From: Cladosporium sp. IMV 00045
Lineage: Eukaryota > Ascomycota > Dothideomycetes > Cladosporiales > Cladosporiaceae
Assembly: GCA_001931905.2 (NCBI GenBank)
Contig: MSJI02000568.1
Coordinates: forward strand, 1-61,927
Direction of reading: 5' to 3'
DNA length: 61,927 bases
The notes beneath the pieces were generated by a model. The model was not told where the DNA came from. It did no database searches and saw only the letters and a program-made list of their open reading frames with translations. Below, one piece after another: positions 24,769-36,605 of this stretch. The first letter of the stretch is position 1; each line of letters begins with the position of its first letter. Position numbers and translations under genes: made by a program.

Positions 24769-25886
24769 GAGGCACAGGCTCGAGTCAAGAAATGTATTCT
24801 GGGGAGGGTCAAACATGTTTCGGAGAAAGGTCACGGACGGTGACTGGAAGGCAGAATGTTGTACTAACTTCTCTTTCGTTGTTGGGTGTGACCGGCTAGA
24901 CAGCAATTGTCATGAATATGCTTCAATCTAGAGATTCGGCGTCTTTGCCACCACTGCGGTCGTGTAGACCTCATGTATCACTCATGCTGTATCGTAGGGT
25001 TGCATATGATGGAAGATCAATCGGCGTATTGTAATTGATGTCTTCTATGGAGTATGTGATGACTTAAATGTGGCAACATTGCTCGACATGGCCAGCCAAC
25101 AGCCCATGAGCCAGCAAAATGCCAAGCTCGCGGACTGCAGGGGGTTCAACGGACTTCCATCGCCACCAACCGAGACCTACCATACATGTATCCATTCTTT
25201 CATGCCACCAAGTATCTTCGAAAAACACCAATACATCTTTCACTGGACCCATTCGTGCTGATTGCGTCCGTTAGTCATGTCATCGTCCGCCGTCGGCGAG
25301 GTAAATGTTGGAAAGAGAACGCCGCTCACAGCGATGTTGTTACCTGACGGGTGCAGCAAAGAAGATACGCTCAACGCGTCACCTATGCCATGACAGTCAT
25401 GGCGGAGAGGTCTTTTCAGCTTCATACGCCCTACTGCATCAGCAAGGAAGACACATGCATGTACACATGCATGTAGGTGTTGTTAGGAGCGATGACATCA
25501 CATCTCGTTTGAAGGAGTCGCAATGAATCCTTTGAATGCGACTAACGAATGAGAGAAGATCTCCACGCTGCAATATACACGAAAGGTCCCGATTGTAAAC
25601 CTATAGGAGCTCAAATCCACTGTCCGTGGGATCCAAGGGTCACATTCGTCCACTGAGACGACATTTCCAACGCCAGGACATGCACAGCCATGATACAGAC
25701 ACGGTGCCGAGCTGCATAATGACGATCGTCTATAAGCAGTGTCGCCGATCAATTTCAGCTCTTCTAAATCCAGCGAAATAACATATTGCTCATGGCTGTC
25801 CTTGACTGTACGAAAGCAACACGCTCTCGCTTTATTTGGAGTGCGTGAAGCCTTCTCAGCTCTACGCATCAGAGCAGGGCGCCATT
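24769..25886. repeat. Intergenic region with twin palindromes
   Basis: No gene seen. Two identical 10-bp palindromes ACATGCATGT lie at 25453-25462 and 25465-25474, twelve bases apart, and could pair with each other or bind a dimeric factor. Confidence 0.4.
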
Positions 25887-28317
25887 ATGGCTGCACTATC
25901 AGTTGACTACAATGCGCTCGCATATCCTCTCCGCGCATTTGACTCTGGAAGCAGAGCCACCGCTGTGGAGCGTGAGTAACAACGACAGTTAAGGTAAGTC
26001 AATTCGAAGAAAGCACAGTCGTAGCCCTTTTGACAATAGACGATCTAGAGCCTCGAGTCATTCGTCCGCAAAGAACAGCCTCCTTGATGGGAAAGAAAGC
26101 GATACCCAGTCCTATGCCACACAAGACGTCGGACTGTCCCTCGAGATTTCAAGTCTAAAATCTCATGCCTCGAATGTTCGTCGACGACTTCAAGGCTGGA
26201 GATTCGGCGTCGCAGTATGCGCAAGCTTAGGCGGAGGCGTGCTTCTTACCAACGTGATATTCGCCATCTGGGGGAGTGTCTCTCGCACCCTATCAGAGGG
26301 TAATGGAGACTTATACGTTGGTGATTGCCAAGTCGTCAACCGCCAGAACATGGGAATACACGTCCTGATCAACGCATTGAGCTCGCTGCTTCTGAGTGCT
26401 TCAAACTACACAATGCAATGCGTTTCGGCTCCAACGCGAAAAGAGTGCGACAAAGCCCACGCAAAAGGTGACTGGCTCGATATCGGCGTACCTGGAGTAC
26501 GGAATCTGGCCAGGATTAGCCTACGACGGAGAGTGCTCTGGGCCCTCCTTGCCGTCAGTAGCATTCCGATCCACCTATTGTACAACTCCGCCATATTCAA
26601 GACAATCGAAACTAATACGCCGATGATCGTGCTGGCAAACGAGGACTACATCCTTGGCAAGAACGTCTCGATAGAGGCCAGCAAGGAACTGATCGAGAAC
26701 TTCAACCTTACAAGCGAAATTGCCCTCAGATACGGCTACAATAGCTCGCTTGCGCAATGGATACAGAGTGATTATCTGGCTGACCCTTCCACCTTCGAGG
26801 AGCTTAGTACAGTCGACTGTATTTCCACCTACGGCGTGCACTACTTGTCCGGTTACTCGGATGTTGTCTTGATCACCAACGAACCTTCGAGCGATCCTGG
26901 TAGCAATGTGTTTTACGCGGGCGACACGGGTACCACTGACTACGGCTGGTATGTCTAACATCGCTTCCAATGATCATCCTACAACTTTTATGCCGGAGAC
27001 GTAGCAGCAACATCATGGACACTACCATAGAATGCTGACTTACTGATTGTCAGGGTATGTCGATCTCACGAGGGCTCTAACGGACCATATTGCGATGTAA
27101 AAGTAGCGAAGACTCGAGCAGACGATTGGACACCCTACGTCACCAAAAAAGTCGATCGCTGTCTCGCTCGAAAGACAGAGCGCAATTGCAAGTTGCAATT
27201 TTCAATCCACATCATGGTCGTCGTCATTCTCTGTAACGTCATCAAGACTGTAGCGATGCTGTGGGTTCTATTGCGGCACCGGGAGAAGCCTCTGGTAACA
27301 TTCGGCGATGCCGTGGCAAGCTGGCTGGAGGATCCTGACCCTTTTACTACAGGACGATGTCTGGCAGAGAAACCAAAGCAACATGTGAGCCAACGTAAGT
27401 GGTTTTCGTGGTCGCAAAACCACCACGCCCTGGCTCGATCCACCTGGACGCAAGCCAATGCTGAACCCATCACTTTCAATCGCTCACCGGTTCGCCGCTG
27501 GCGCAATGCTGTCAGCCTTAGACGTTGGGTAGTGACTCTCACTCTTTGCATTGCTACTTTATCAGGGACCGGCGCACTTTTCAAAATCGGTATTGACGGA
27601 TCGGTTTATCGGCACGTACCCAATCCACTCACCACACTAGGCTTTGGCAGCATCAACCCCAACACCATGGTCAACACGGCTCTGCCCAACTCCGACACCC
27701 AAGGATTCATCGCCTCGGTGCTCCTGGCAAATTGTCCCCAAGTGGTCCTATCTCTGGTCTACTTGCTCTACAACGGCCTCTTCACCGGCATGCACCTCGC
27801 ACACGAATACAGCGGGTACGGGGTGAATCGCAAAGCCCTGCGCGTTACCACACCACGAGGCCAGCAGAGGTCGACGTACTGGCTCCAGCTCCCTTTCACC
27901 TATGGCATCCCGCTCCTCGTAGCATCGGGTGTCCTCCACTGGCTCTGTTCGCAATCGCTTTTCCTCGCCCGAGTCCTTCACAAGGGGGGTGCGTTAGGCG
28001 AGCCGGATACAGTCAAGTCAACCGTGGGGTACAGCTGCGCGCCCATTCTCTGCATCATCATCATCGGCTCGTGCATGCTTTCAGTCACGGTCTTGATGGG
28101 TTTCAGGAAGCTTCAGAGCCACATGCCGCTCGCGGGGAGTTGCTCGGCAATGATGGCCGCGGCGGCTCACAGGCCGGCGAAAGATGTCGATGCCGCTTTA
28201 CTGCCGGTCAAATGGGGCGTTGTGGCCGATTGGGAGGGCGAAGGTGGTGTTGGGCATTGCTCTTTTTCGAGCGAAGAAGTGACTGATCTGCAGAAGGGTA
28301 GGATGTACGCTGGGTGA
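25887..28317 (+). CDS. DUF6536-family multi-pass membrane protein
   Basis: Exons 26949-27053 removed as an intron (GTATGT donor) joins the two main parts, rebuilding DYGW-VCRSHEGSNG. About six membrane helices are visible: one near GWRFGVAVCASLGGG, the segment RVLWALLAVSSIPIHLLYNS, one at HIMVVVILCNVIK, one at RWVVTLTLCIATLSG, and helices in the last 200 residues. An extracellular-looking loop has several N-glycosylation sites. This layout matches the fungal DUF6536 family, whose function is unknown. The N-terminus is tentative: exon 25887-25971, with an intron to 26050 using a weak TAGAG acceptor, gives an uninterrupted 748-residue product. The protein ends LQKGRMYAG. Confidence 0.78.
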
Positions 28318-29306
28318 TGAATTCCGGACGTGCCAGCAGACGCACGTCTAGACGACGTCGCGCCACAGATCATTAGCGTCCCTTCAAAATGTCTTCAGAT
28401 TGTGAAGTTGTTATATCGCCAACAGTGTCGAGGTTGCTTCCATCTTCATGAACCCGAGAAGAATAGTCAGTAGTTAAAATAGAACAGAATGCTTTGTCTC
28501 TGAACGAATATGGTCTTCTCGGAGCCCACTCCGCAATAAGCCACGAACGACGTGCGTCAAGCCACACATTTTTCGTCCTTCATGGACATCCTAGCGGCGA
28601 CCAAACCTTTGTGTAGTTGCGAAAGCACAGAATGAAATTGAAACGCATTAAAACAGCAGAACCACTGTTCCCACTGCACGGTTGGTCTCGTGTACGAAAC
28701 TCCCAATCTTCGAAGGATCTACTGCGCCCCACCAAATCCGTACTTCGGCCCTACGATGGCTAAGTCGCGGCTACGCGGGCATTAACACCAACGGCGCTTG
28801 GAAACAAGGCCCGCTCAGCGCACGGCTTGACTAATGGGTCTGAAAGATCAAGTCAAACACGAGCAGCCAAGAACCACTGCCTTGGTTTGGGCAAATCCGG
28901 GTGCGGTATGAATATACATCACACCGAGAGCTCGTCGTGCTTAGTGAGAACAAGCCTTCGAGGTTAACACAAAGTTCAGCCTAGTCGCAAACCTACCACT
29001 TACGAAAAGTGATCACGATGGACCGACAATCACACAGCATCAGTCGTCAGAAACCTCCATGCTAGCGATCCTTCTGTGGCCCTGCGGACGCTAGTCGTGA
29101 CAGGCGAAAGATCCCGTCCATGGCGATGCCAGGCTGCCAGAGTTGGCAGGATGCCAACATCTTCTGTACTGCGCGTGTTAGTTTCGTGCCACCCTCTCTC
29201 TCCTTGCCGCCTTCTGACCACTATCGAACTGCCTTCACGTGGTAATTGCTAGCTGGCAACACATTCAGCGAGGCAGTGAGAGACGAGACACTGCATCTGG
29301 AAGACC
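28318..29306. other. Intergenic region, no gene seen
   Basis: Nothing coding-like on either strand. It holds the 3' region of the DUF6536 gene and the promoter of the glycosyltransferase. Confidence 0.5.
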
Positions 29307-30795
29307 ATGGTCCCATCACTCTGGCGGTTCAGCTGCTTCCTTCTCATAGCCATTGTCATCACGCAAAACATCTACCTGTGGCAAGCAGCCCACAAGAGTC
29401 TGACGCAACCAAATGGCGCCCCAATTTCACTGGAAGACTCCCACCCATCCAAACCGCACACGGCAGGTCGCTGGTCTTTCAATGCGTCCGAGGACGGAAA
29501 CAACTATGCCTTGACAAAAGCGCAATGTGACACTGCCTTCCCGGACCTCTACTACGAATTGGACCGCGCAGCAGCTCTGCGCAAAGACCGCGAAATCCCA
29601 ATCACGCGCGAAGATGTCTCGATAGACTGGCGAAACGACGCGGCGTTCAGAGGCCTCATTCACGAAAACCAGCTAAGAATCCTGCAGACGAAAGGCGCTG
29701 TGGGAAATGCGGGCTACCGTCGGAGAACGCTTTCACTCCTTAATCAGGTTAATAGAGCCATTACTGGCGCCACCGCTGCTGGGGAGAAATTACCGACGAT
29801 CGAGTTTGCTGCGACGGTGGATGACATGGCTTTGATTCCAAACAAGGAGGACACGCATGCCATTTGGTCTTATGCTAGACGCTTAGTTGATGGTGATCAG
29901 GAGAGGCAGTGGCTTGTGCCTGACTTCGATTTCTGGTATGTCACTTTCTCGTTCATGCTTCTCTGGGATACTTTCAATTGCGCAGTCTTGTGGCAAGGCC
30001 CTTCAGGCCCACCCGCTTGCTCTGCAACGAGACGATGGAAGAGCTTCTCATCGAACAAAACCCCGCGCAACGACACAGCTGCTAACAACATCTCCCAGGA
30101 GCTGGGGCCAGTCCGGCGGCGCATCCTACGCCGAAATGCGCACCCGCGCCACCGAACGCGAAAGCTTCCTGGCGGACAAAATCCCCAAAGCCGTGTGGCG
30201 CGGCGTGCTGTGGACGAACGAGTGGGTGCGCAAACCGCTGCTCGAGCAATCCCGCGGCCAAGCGTGGGCGGACGTGGAAGAAGTTTCCTGGGACGCAGGC
30301 GCCAAAGACAATATGATCCCGATCGAAGACTACTGCCGGTACGCGTTCATCGTGCACACCGAAGGGCGGTCCTGGAGTGGTCGTCTGAAGTACATTCTCA
30401 ACTGCGACAGCGTGCCCATCGTGCATGACCTTGACTGGGCGGCGTGGTATTACCACTTGCTCGTTCCGGAGGGGCCGGGCCAGAATCACATTCGTGTCAA
30501 GCGTGACCATTCGGATTTGGCGAAGAAGATGAAGCATTACACGCGCTCTGCGGAGTTGGCGGAGGCGCAGACCGTGGCTGATAATGCGGTTAGGACTTTT
30601 AGGGATCGCTATCTCACGCCTGCGGCTGAGGCTTGCTACTGGCGACGTCTGGTTAACACCTGGAGTAATGTCTCTTTCACGCCGGAGGTCTTGCATGAGG
30701 TTTCTGTGAATGTCTCAGGGGTGCCTACGAAGGAGACGAGGTTGAGGGGCATTGCTTTTGAAGAGTTCATTCAGGAGCCGAGGGAGATTGACTGA
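29307..30795 (+). CDS. CAP10/GT90-family glycosyltransferase
   Basis: Exons 29307-29935 and 30099-30795 give 441 residues. A signal-anchor helix (FSCFLLIAIVITQNIYL) at residues 9-25 makes this a type II Golgi-type protein. The GT90 core follows, ending in the family signature RYAFIVHTEGRSWSGRLKYI and a conserved C-terminal helix region (WYYHLLVPEG, FRDRYLTPAAEACYW). The splice rebuilds DFWSWGQSGG. CAP10-like enzymes transfer xylose or other sugars to wall or capsule glycans; the sugar here is unknown. The 163-nt intron is longer than most in the window. Confidence 0.92.
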
Positions 30796-30949
30796 GCTTG
30801 GTCTGCTGCCTTGCTTCGTGGCAGAGCTTTCGACTCGGTCGATATGAACGTGATTAATTATGGACTGCTGGCTCAGCGATTCTGGGCTCGAACAACAACC
30901 CGCCGTTTTTCAGCAGAACGACACAAGAAAGACCAAAAACTCCATTCAG

Positions 30950-32593
30950 CTAAACATCTCGCCTCCCCACTGGTCCACCCGCCTCCGGCTCACCGCGATT
31001 TTCCTCCTCCTCTCTCGGCCTGTTAATCCCTCTCTCCGGCTCAAAACTCACATGCCTACCCATACCCGGCCTCACGGATGGATTTCCAATCGGAATACCA
31101 GGATACATCGGCGGCCCGGCCACGTCGAAAGTGCCCGGATGGGATCGGTAAGGCGGCGCGCCTTCGCCCGGAATCGGTATGGCTCCTGATGGAGGCCAGC
31201 CGCTCATGGAGTCGCTTGGTGGTCTCGTCACTGGTATTGAAGGAGGTGAGCTATGCAGTGGTTCCTGGACTGGTGTGAGGATTCGATCTGGAGGTGCGGT
31301 TGCCATGGGTGTGAATGGCGGGGGAGGAGGAATTGGAGTGGTGTCTGGTGGAGGTGCTGTGGGAGAGGCCCACTGTTGCGGCGGTGGTTGTCGCGGCACA
31401 CCCGCGGGTGCGGATCTGTAACGAGGATTGTCGTTGAAAGTGTGGAAGACTGCTCCACCGTTGCCTCCTCCGCCAGGCCGTGGCCTTCTCGGTCCTCTCA
31501 TGGGGCCTCTAGGTGAAAGTGAGCCTGCACTCTGTCAGTAACTGTATCGGATTTCACACTCAGGCAGGTCCTACGTACTCACCATCGCCGCCCCTGTCGC
31601 CGAACAGGTCATCCAAATCATCGTACCTCCCACCACCTCGCCTTCCTTTCCTCCTGCCGAATCGACTTCTTCCTCTCCCAAAATCTAAATCATCGTCGTC
31701 ATCGTCAAACTCCATATCCCTCACTGCCCTCCTCCCCCGATTCCTCCTCCTACCCATCCCCCCTCCCATGTCTCCCGCACCCGCCATGAACCCAGGTTCT
31801 CCACCCATCATGGGGTTCATCCCCGGCATCCCATCTGCTGCACAGCAATCAACTTCGCCAACTCCGGCACCAACGGCTGCAAATGTCTCAACATACTCTG
31901 CTCGAACCTCTTCTCCCTCATCTCCGCCGCCGACCCAAACAAACAATCATTCACATCCTGCAACTTATCAAACAACTCCTTGACCCGCTCGTTCTGCGCC
32001 TTCGTAGCCTCCTCCACCAGCTCCGCCATCATTCTCTTCCTACCATTGCCGCTGCCACCACCACCGCCAAAATCCATGTCTGCACCGCCAGCTCCGGCAT
32101 TGAGCCAAGGCGGCGTCCATCCTCCCCACGGATAGCCCCAACCCCCCGCCATGGGCGCAGGCGGGCAGTAAGCGTACGGCGAAGGCATGGACATCTCGGC
32201 CCAGGGGACTTCGGTGATGCCCCGCTGCTGCGCCATGACTTGGCCCAGAACTCTGCTCAGCACGTCGTAGTCTCTCGGCCGCCAGTGGTGGGGAGGCGCC
32301 CAGCCGGGTGGCGGAGGCGCGGCGTTGTAAGCTGCACCACCGCCGGTGGGAGGGAAGAAGCGGTCTATGCAATCGGCAGGGTCGCGGTAGATTTCGCGAC
32401 TGGGGGTGTGGTTGTTGTAAGGGCTGTTGTAACTGTAGGGGTTGTTCCGCTCGATATATACGTACTTGCTCCGGCTGTGGCTGTGGTGTCTGCCGTTGCA
32501 GAAGCAGGAGGAAGGGTGGCAGGGGCGGAAGCAGTCGGCGGGGAGGTAGAGTTGGTCGTAGGCGTAGGAGGGGGTGGAGGTTGAGACGCCCAT
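30950..32593 (-). CDS. Gly/Pro-rich low-complexity protein of unknown function
   Basis: Exons 31897-32593, 31583-31837 and 30950-31524 give 508 residues. The N-terminal third is Tyr/His/Ser/Pro-rich with several Cys. A predicted helical stretch (MAELVEEATKAQNERVKELF) precedes a Gly/Met-rich segment, a basic RRRNRGRR patch next to an Asp run, and a proline-rich tail with RGPRRPRPGGGG. The basic Gly/Arg patches hint at RNA contact (inference). The first intron is uncertain: without splicing, the frame reads on through a plausible helix for about 25 codons before stopping at 31817. I do not recognise a family. Confidence 0.65.
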
Positions 32594-33962
32594 GTTAATT
32601 AGGACTTTGGGATGGGTGAGGTTCTCGGTTGGGAGGGTTGGGATGGGGGGCTGAGATGGGGAGGATTGTTAGATTGGGGTTCGATTGGTGGGATGGTTCG
32701 GTGAGGATGATGGCAGGTATGGATAACAGGGGCTCGCTAGGGTCGTTGGATGGGTGTCTTTGTAAAGGGGATGATTTGGGGAAAGACGGGAAAGGTTAGG
32801 TGGTATTCCTGACTCGAAATCTCGAGGAGTAAGAATTAATCGACTTCCAGGACAACTCATCGAAGCATCGAAGCAAAGCGAAAGAAAAGCGAAAAACAAG
32901 AGAAAGCATTCAAAAGCTGAGCAGACCGACACAGACCCAAACCAAGTGAACGACTCACCGAGACTGTATCCTCCCCTTCACCCAAACGCGTCGAGCTGAG
33001 CAGGTCGACCACACCTCTCACCACAAGAAAGTCGGTGAGTTCGTGAGCGAAGCGAGAAGACCACAAGACCTCGATCGCAAACACAAGTCCAAGTCCAAGC
33101 GTCTTCAACCGGAGTAGTCGTCCCGGCCGCTGTTGAAAAGGTATCGTGGTAGCAAACAAACGCCCCTCGCCGCTGACACTGTCGATCGAACAAGGTAGAC
33201 CGGGTTCAGGTCAGGTCAGATGTTGGGGAGCGAACGAGGCGAATAAATCACAGAGGCATGGATGGAATGGAAGGATCTGCCTTCGCAACAATAGAGAAAA
33301 TGAAAAAGAGCCCCACGAGCAAACCTTTGATCACAGGAAAGTGGACTGCGTCTTGCCTTTTGGGCATATACTCAAGGAAATAATCGACGATCTGATGGGG
33401 CAAGGAGGGTTGCAAGCCTGCGAGCTGCACGTTGGACTTGTTTGCGTTTGTGCTAGGTACATACCTAGTCCTCTTGTCCACGGGAAATGATTTCATTGTC
33501 GTGATGGCCTCGAGGACAGTGGGGAGGCAAACTTGGACCCGAATGTTTGTGTCGCTCTGAAATCGTGCTAATGCCGGCAGCCGTCCTTTCCTGCGTCGTT
33601 GTGTTCTCTGGTTGGTCCATTCGATTGGTAGGTCAGTTCTGTTCGGCGTTGGTGCAACGTGGGAATCTGAGGGACGTCAAGGCAAGCAACTCCTGGTTTG
33701 TCGATGGGAAAGGAAAAAATGCAAATCAATTCTTTTGTGGTATCAGACCCGTGTGAACAAGTCGTTCGTTCAGTCCCATCATATACGCCACCTTCGCCAA
33801 CGCTTGTAAAAACAGACCCCAATTTATGATTCCTAGTTTTCTTCCTGAACCTGTGGTAAAGAGGTTCATAAAGACCAAAGGTTGATGCTCGGCCTCCCAA
33901 TGCTTGAAAGTGAGATGTCCTTTCCTCCATTTTACCAATCGCAGAGAAAGAAAGGCTGTCGT
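32594..33962. other. Intergenic region, no gene seen
   Basis: Short open frames only. The part next to 32594 is probably leader of the Gly/Pro-rich gene and the part next to 33962 the 3' end of RPB9. Confidence 0.5.
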
Positions 33963-34914
33963 CTAGTATTTGTGCTTGTAATCAGGAAGGGTGGACCAGA
34001 CGTGCTGGCAGGCGCAGCAGACGAAGAAAATGGCCTGTGGGTCTTGATTAGAGTGTGTGCATAGAAGGACAAGGACAGGTGCACTCACCATTCCGGTCTC
34101 GGCGGTCCGCTGTTGGGACTGGAAGTAAACGGCATCCCTTGCGTTACACTTCTTGCAAGGCTCGTCGGCATGCGGGAGCTGTGACGGAAAAAAACAAACC
34201 TGTCAGCAAAAAAATGTTGCTGATCAGACGCCCAGGCGGTATGTGGTAACAAATGTCATGTGGTTGGTATAGTGTAGTCATGCTCTTGCCTCCCTCAAGA
34301 CGCGGCAACGTTGGACACGGCTCGTTCCCTCTGCTCGGCCTTGACGAGCTCCTCTTCTTGCTGCCCGTTCTGAGCGCGATCCGGATCGTCGACCTCGAGC
34401 GCGAGGTGACCATCTGAAGGCTGGCCGCAGAAAGGACACAGGATTTCCTGGCCGCAGAGTGTGCACATCTCGGGGATCTCGTCTCCTTCCGAGAAGTCCG
34501 CTTCGTCGAGTCCATCGTCTTGCATGGTGGAGTCGGCGGTGTGATGATCTTGATGATGACTGTGGTGATTGTGGTGCATGTGCGCGGAGTCACTAACCGT
34601 AGGGTCCTGGGCCACGTCCTCGACGTTGCCGGCAGTCTCGGCGATCTGCTCTTGGAGGGCGTTGCGGTAGATGCAGGCGGCGGTGGCAGGCTCGCTGTAC
34701 TGGCAGGAACGGCAGGCGAACATGAGCATGTTGCTGGTGGGGTCTTCTTTGGGGTAGAGCATGTTGGAGCTGGAATGACGTGTTTTAGTTGAAGATCTTG
34801 GTGTCTTACAAGTATGCGACATGATTCTTACCATTCGCGACAGAAACGGAAGCTGATCTTCTTGGAGTCGCCCTGTTGCTCGGCAGCGGCGTCGGTGTCC
34901 ATGTATTCTGTCAT
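33963..34914 (-). CDS. RPB9: RNA polymerase II subunit RPB9
   Basis: Exons 34832-34914, 34598-34769, 34089-34178 and 33963-34034 give 138 residues. Splicing rebuilds the first zinc ribbon FCRECSNMLYPKED with ACRSC. The junction DPT-LPHADEPC sits where yeast and human RPB9 have DPTLP. The second, TFIIS-like ribbon is CKKC with the pair in VCCACQHVW. RPB9 sits at the jaw of Pol II and supports start-site choice, fidelity and TFIIS action. The second intron is 419 nt and starts GTTAGT; its first 300 nt are open in frame with exon 2 (separate entry). RPB9 is divergent from ESS1. Confidence 0.93.
34295..34597 (-). other. Possible alternative C-terminal exon inside RPB9 intron 2
   Basis: If the GTTAGT donor is skipped, exon 2 continues for about 100 codons to a TGA at 34295, giving a 185-residue protein. 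The added part has a His-rich run, an acidic stretch and two CxxC pairs (MCTLCGQEILCPFCGQPSDG), then a charged tail. Codon choice is C/G-ending like neighbouring exons. The canonical second zinc ribbon would be lost. A further option, a long-insert form, would need a weak donor near the end of this frame. Confidence 0.45.
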
Positions 34915-35554
34915 GTTGGGTGGATGTGGAGAAGGTTTGTGCGGGTGATGTTGTGGCGAAAGTGTGAGAGAGTTGTCGAGCAATATTTCGGTCGAGTCGA
35001 GTAGTGAAGATGGATGCTGGCTTGAATATGTCGAAGAGTCGCGATTAGAGTTGGCGGGAATGAGGATGGCGGGAGAGTTAGTGAAGTGACTAGATTTGCC
35101 GCTAGACTCGAAGTATGAAGCGCGTGGTGGGAGGGAAGGAGCAGAGAAGCAGCAGTGAATGACCACAGCCAAGCAAAGCACAGCGCAGCGCAGCAAAGCA
35201 AACCCCTCCAGGAGTCTCTCGCCGCCGCATAGCAACGGCGGGCAGAGAGAAGACTCACGTGCTCAGTCAATCTTTGGGTCTTCCATCTCTCTCCCTCCAC
35301 CAACGTCACGCCCGTTTGTCAGCCCGCTCTCCCCGGCTACCGACATATTATCACATACCCTCACACACACTACTACTACCACTCCCCTCAGCTCTAACCC
35401 ACCTCTCCTCTCTCCCCGTAATTCTGCTGTCAAAACCAGAGATCAACAACCACTTCCCCTTCCCCCACACTCGCATACAAGCCAACGTGCATATCTTTCT
35501 ATACACCCTCCCACGTAAAGCTTCCTACCGTCTTGCGGAGATTTAATTCAAGCC
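34915..35554. promoter_or_regulatory. Shared RPB9-ESS1 divergent promoter region
   Basis: A 640-bp region between two outward-facing start codons. The ESS1-proximal part is C/T-rich with poor G content. No TATA box seen. Confidence 0.5.
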
Positions 35555-36605
35555 ATGGTGAGTGTGTACTTGCTCCACGCCCGCCCTGAATCTGGGGAAA
35601 GCTGTTGCTGCTCTGCCGCCCTTGTTGCAGCAGCTATACGCGGCCATGCCTGTTCTGCAACTGCTTGCTATTATTGCTACGCCTACTTTCCATGCGGCCA
35701 AGTAGATTCGCTTGCTAACAGTATCTTCCTAGGCTACTGGTCTTCCTCCTGGTTGGGTATGCAACAATCTGAAACTGCAACACTCGATCGCCTGTGCCAC
35801 CCGCTTGCTCTCTTCCAATCCTCTAACCCGTCTCACAGGAGGTTCGTCACTCCAACAGCAAGAACCTGCCCTACTACTTCAACCCTAGCTCCAAGGAGTC
35901 ACGATGGGAGCCCCCAGAGGGCACCGACAGCGAGAGCCTCAAGCACTACATGGGTCAGTACCACACCGCCCAGCTGGGCCGTGACGGCGCTCTGAACCAG
36001 CAAGGCCTCGAAGGCAAGATCAGATGCGCCCATCTCCTTGTGAAGCATCGTGATTCGCGCCGTGCTTCTTCCTGGCGCGAGGCCCAAATCACTCGCTCCA
36101 AGGACGAGGCTCGCAGCATCATCGAAAACTACGAGAACAAGATCAAGAGCGGCTCAACCAGCCTGGGCGATCTTGCAACAACCGAGAGCGACTGCAGCTC
36201 GGCTCGTAAGCGCGGTGACCTGTAAGTTCTCTCGCACTTCCTTCGCCTCAGCATTCCGGGCCTGGAATTACACATGGCGCTTGTGTCACCCGCCACATTT
36301 GCTGACAACGATTATAGCGGATTTTTTGGACAGGGCGACATGCAAAAGGAATTCGAGGAGGCTTCGTTCGCACTGAAACCGGGCGAGATCTCCCCCGTCA
36401 TCGAGACAGCATCTGGTCTGCATTTGATCGAGAGGTATGTACATGTGTTGTCAACACCACCCGCGCCACAAGCGCCCTGCCTTTGTGGCTTCTGCATTCC
36501 ACGCAATGCACGCCGTTTTCGGCGGAAGCCCTTGGCATTTAATGCGAGCAGCCGCTCAAGGATTGTTGCGCTGACACGTCTCTCTTTGTTTTCAGGCTCG
36601 AGTAA
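35555..36605 (+). CDS. ESS1: Peptidyl-prolyl isomerase PIN1/ESS1
   Basis: Five exons, 35555-35557, 35733-35756, 35839-36221, 36318-36434 and 36596-36605, give 178 residues. The first exon is only the ATG, the second 24 nt (ATGLPPGW), and the last codes three residues plus part of a codon. The WW domain runs from LPPGW to SRWEPPEG. The parvulin domain follows with IRCAHLLVKH, DCSSARKRGDLGFFGQGDM (catalytic Cys) and SGLHLIERLE. The enzyme turns phospho-Ser/Thr-Pro bonds, mainly in the Pol II C-terminal domain. It neighbours RPB9, another Pol II gene. Confidence 0.95.

Noticed and set aside
34912..35309. Longer minus-strand frames over the RPB9 start
   Set aside because: They overlap the RPB9 first exon but run through the promoter; RPB9 family length and motifs support the ATG at 34914.
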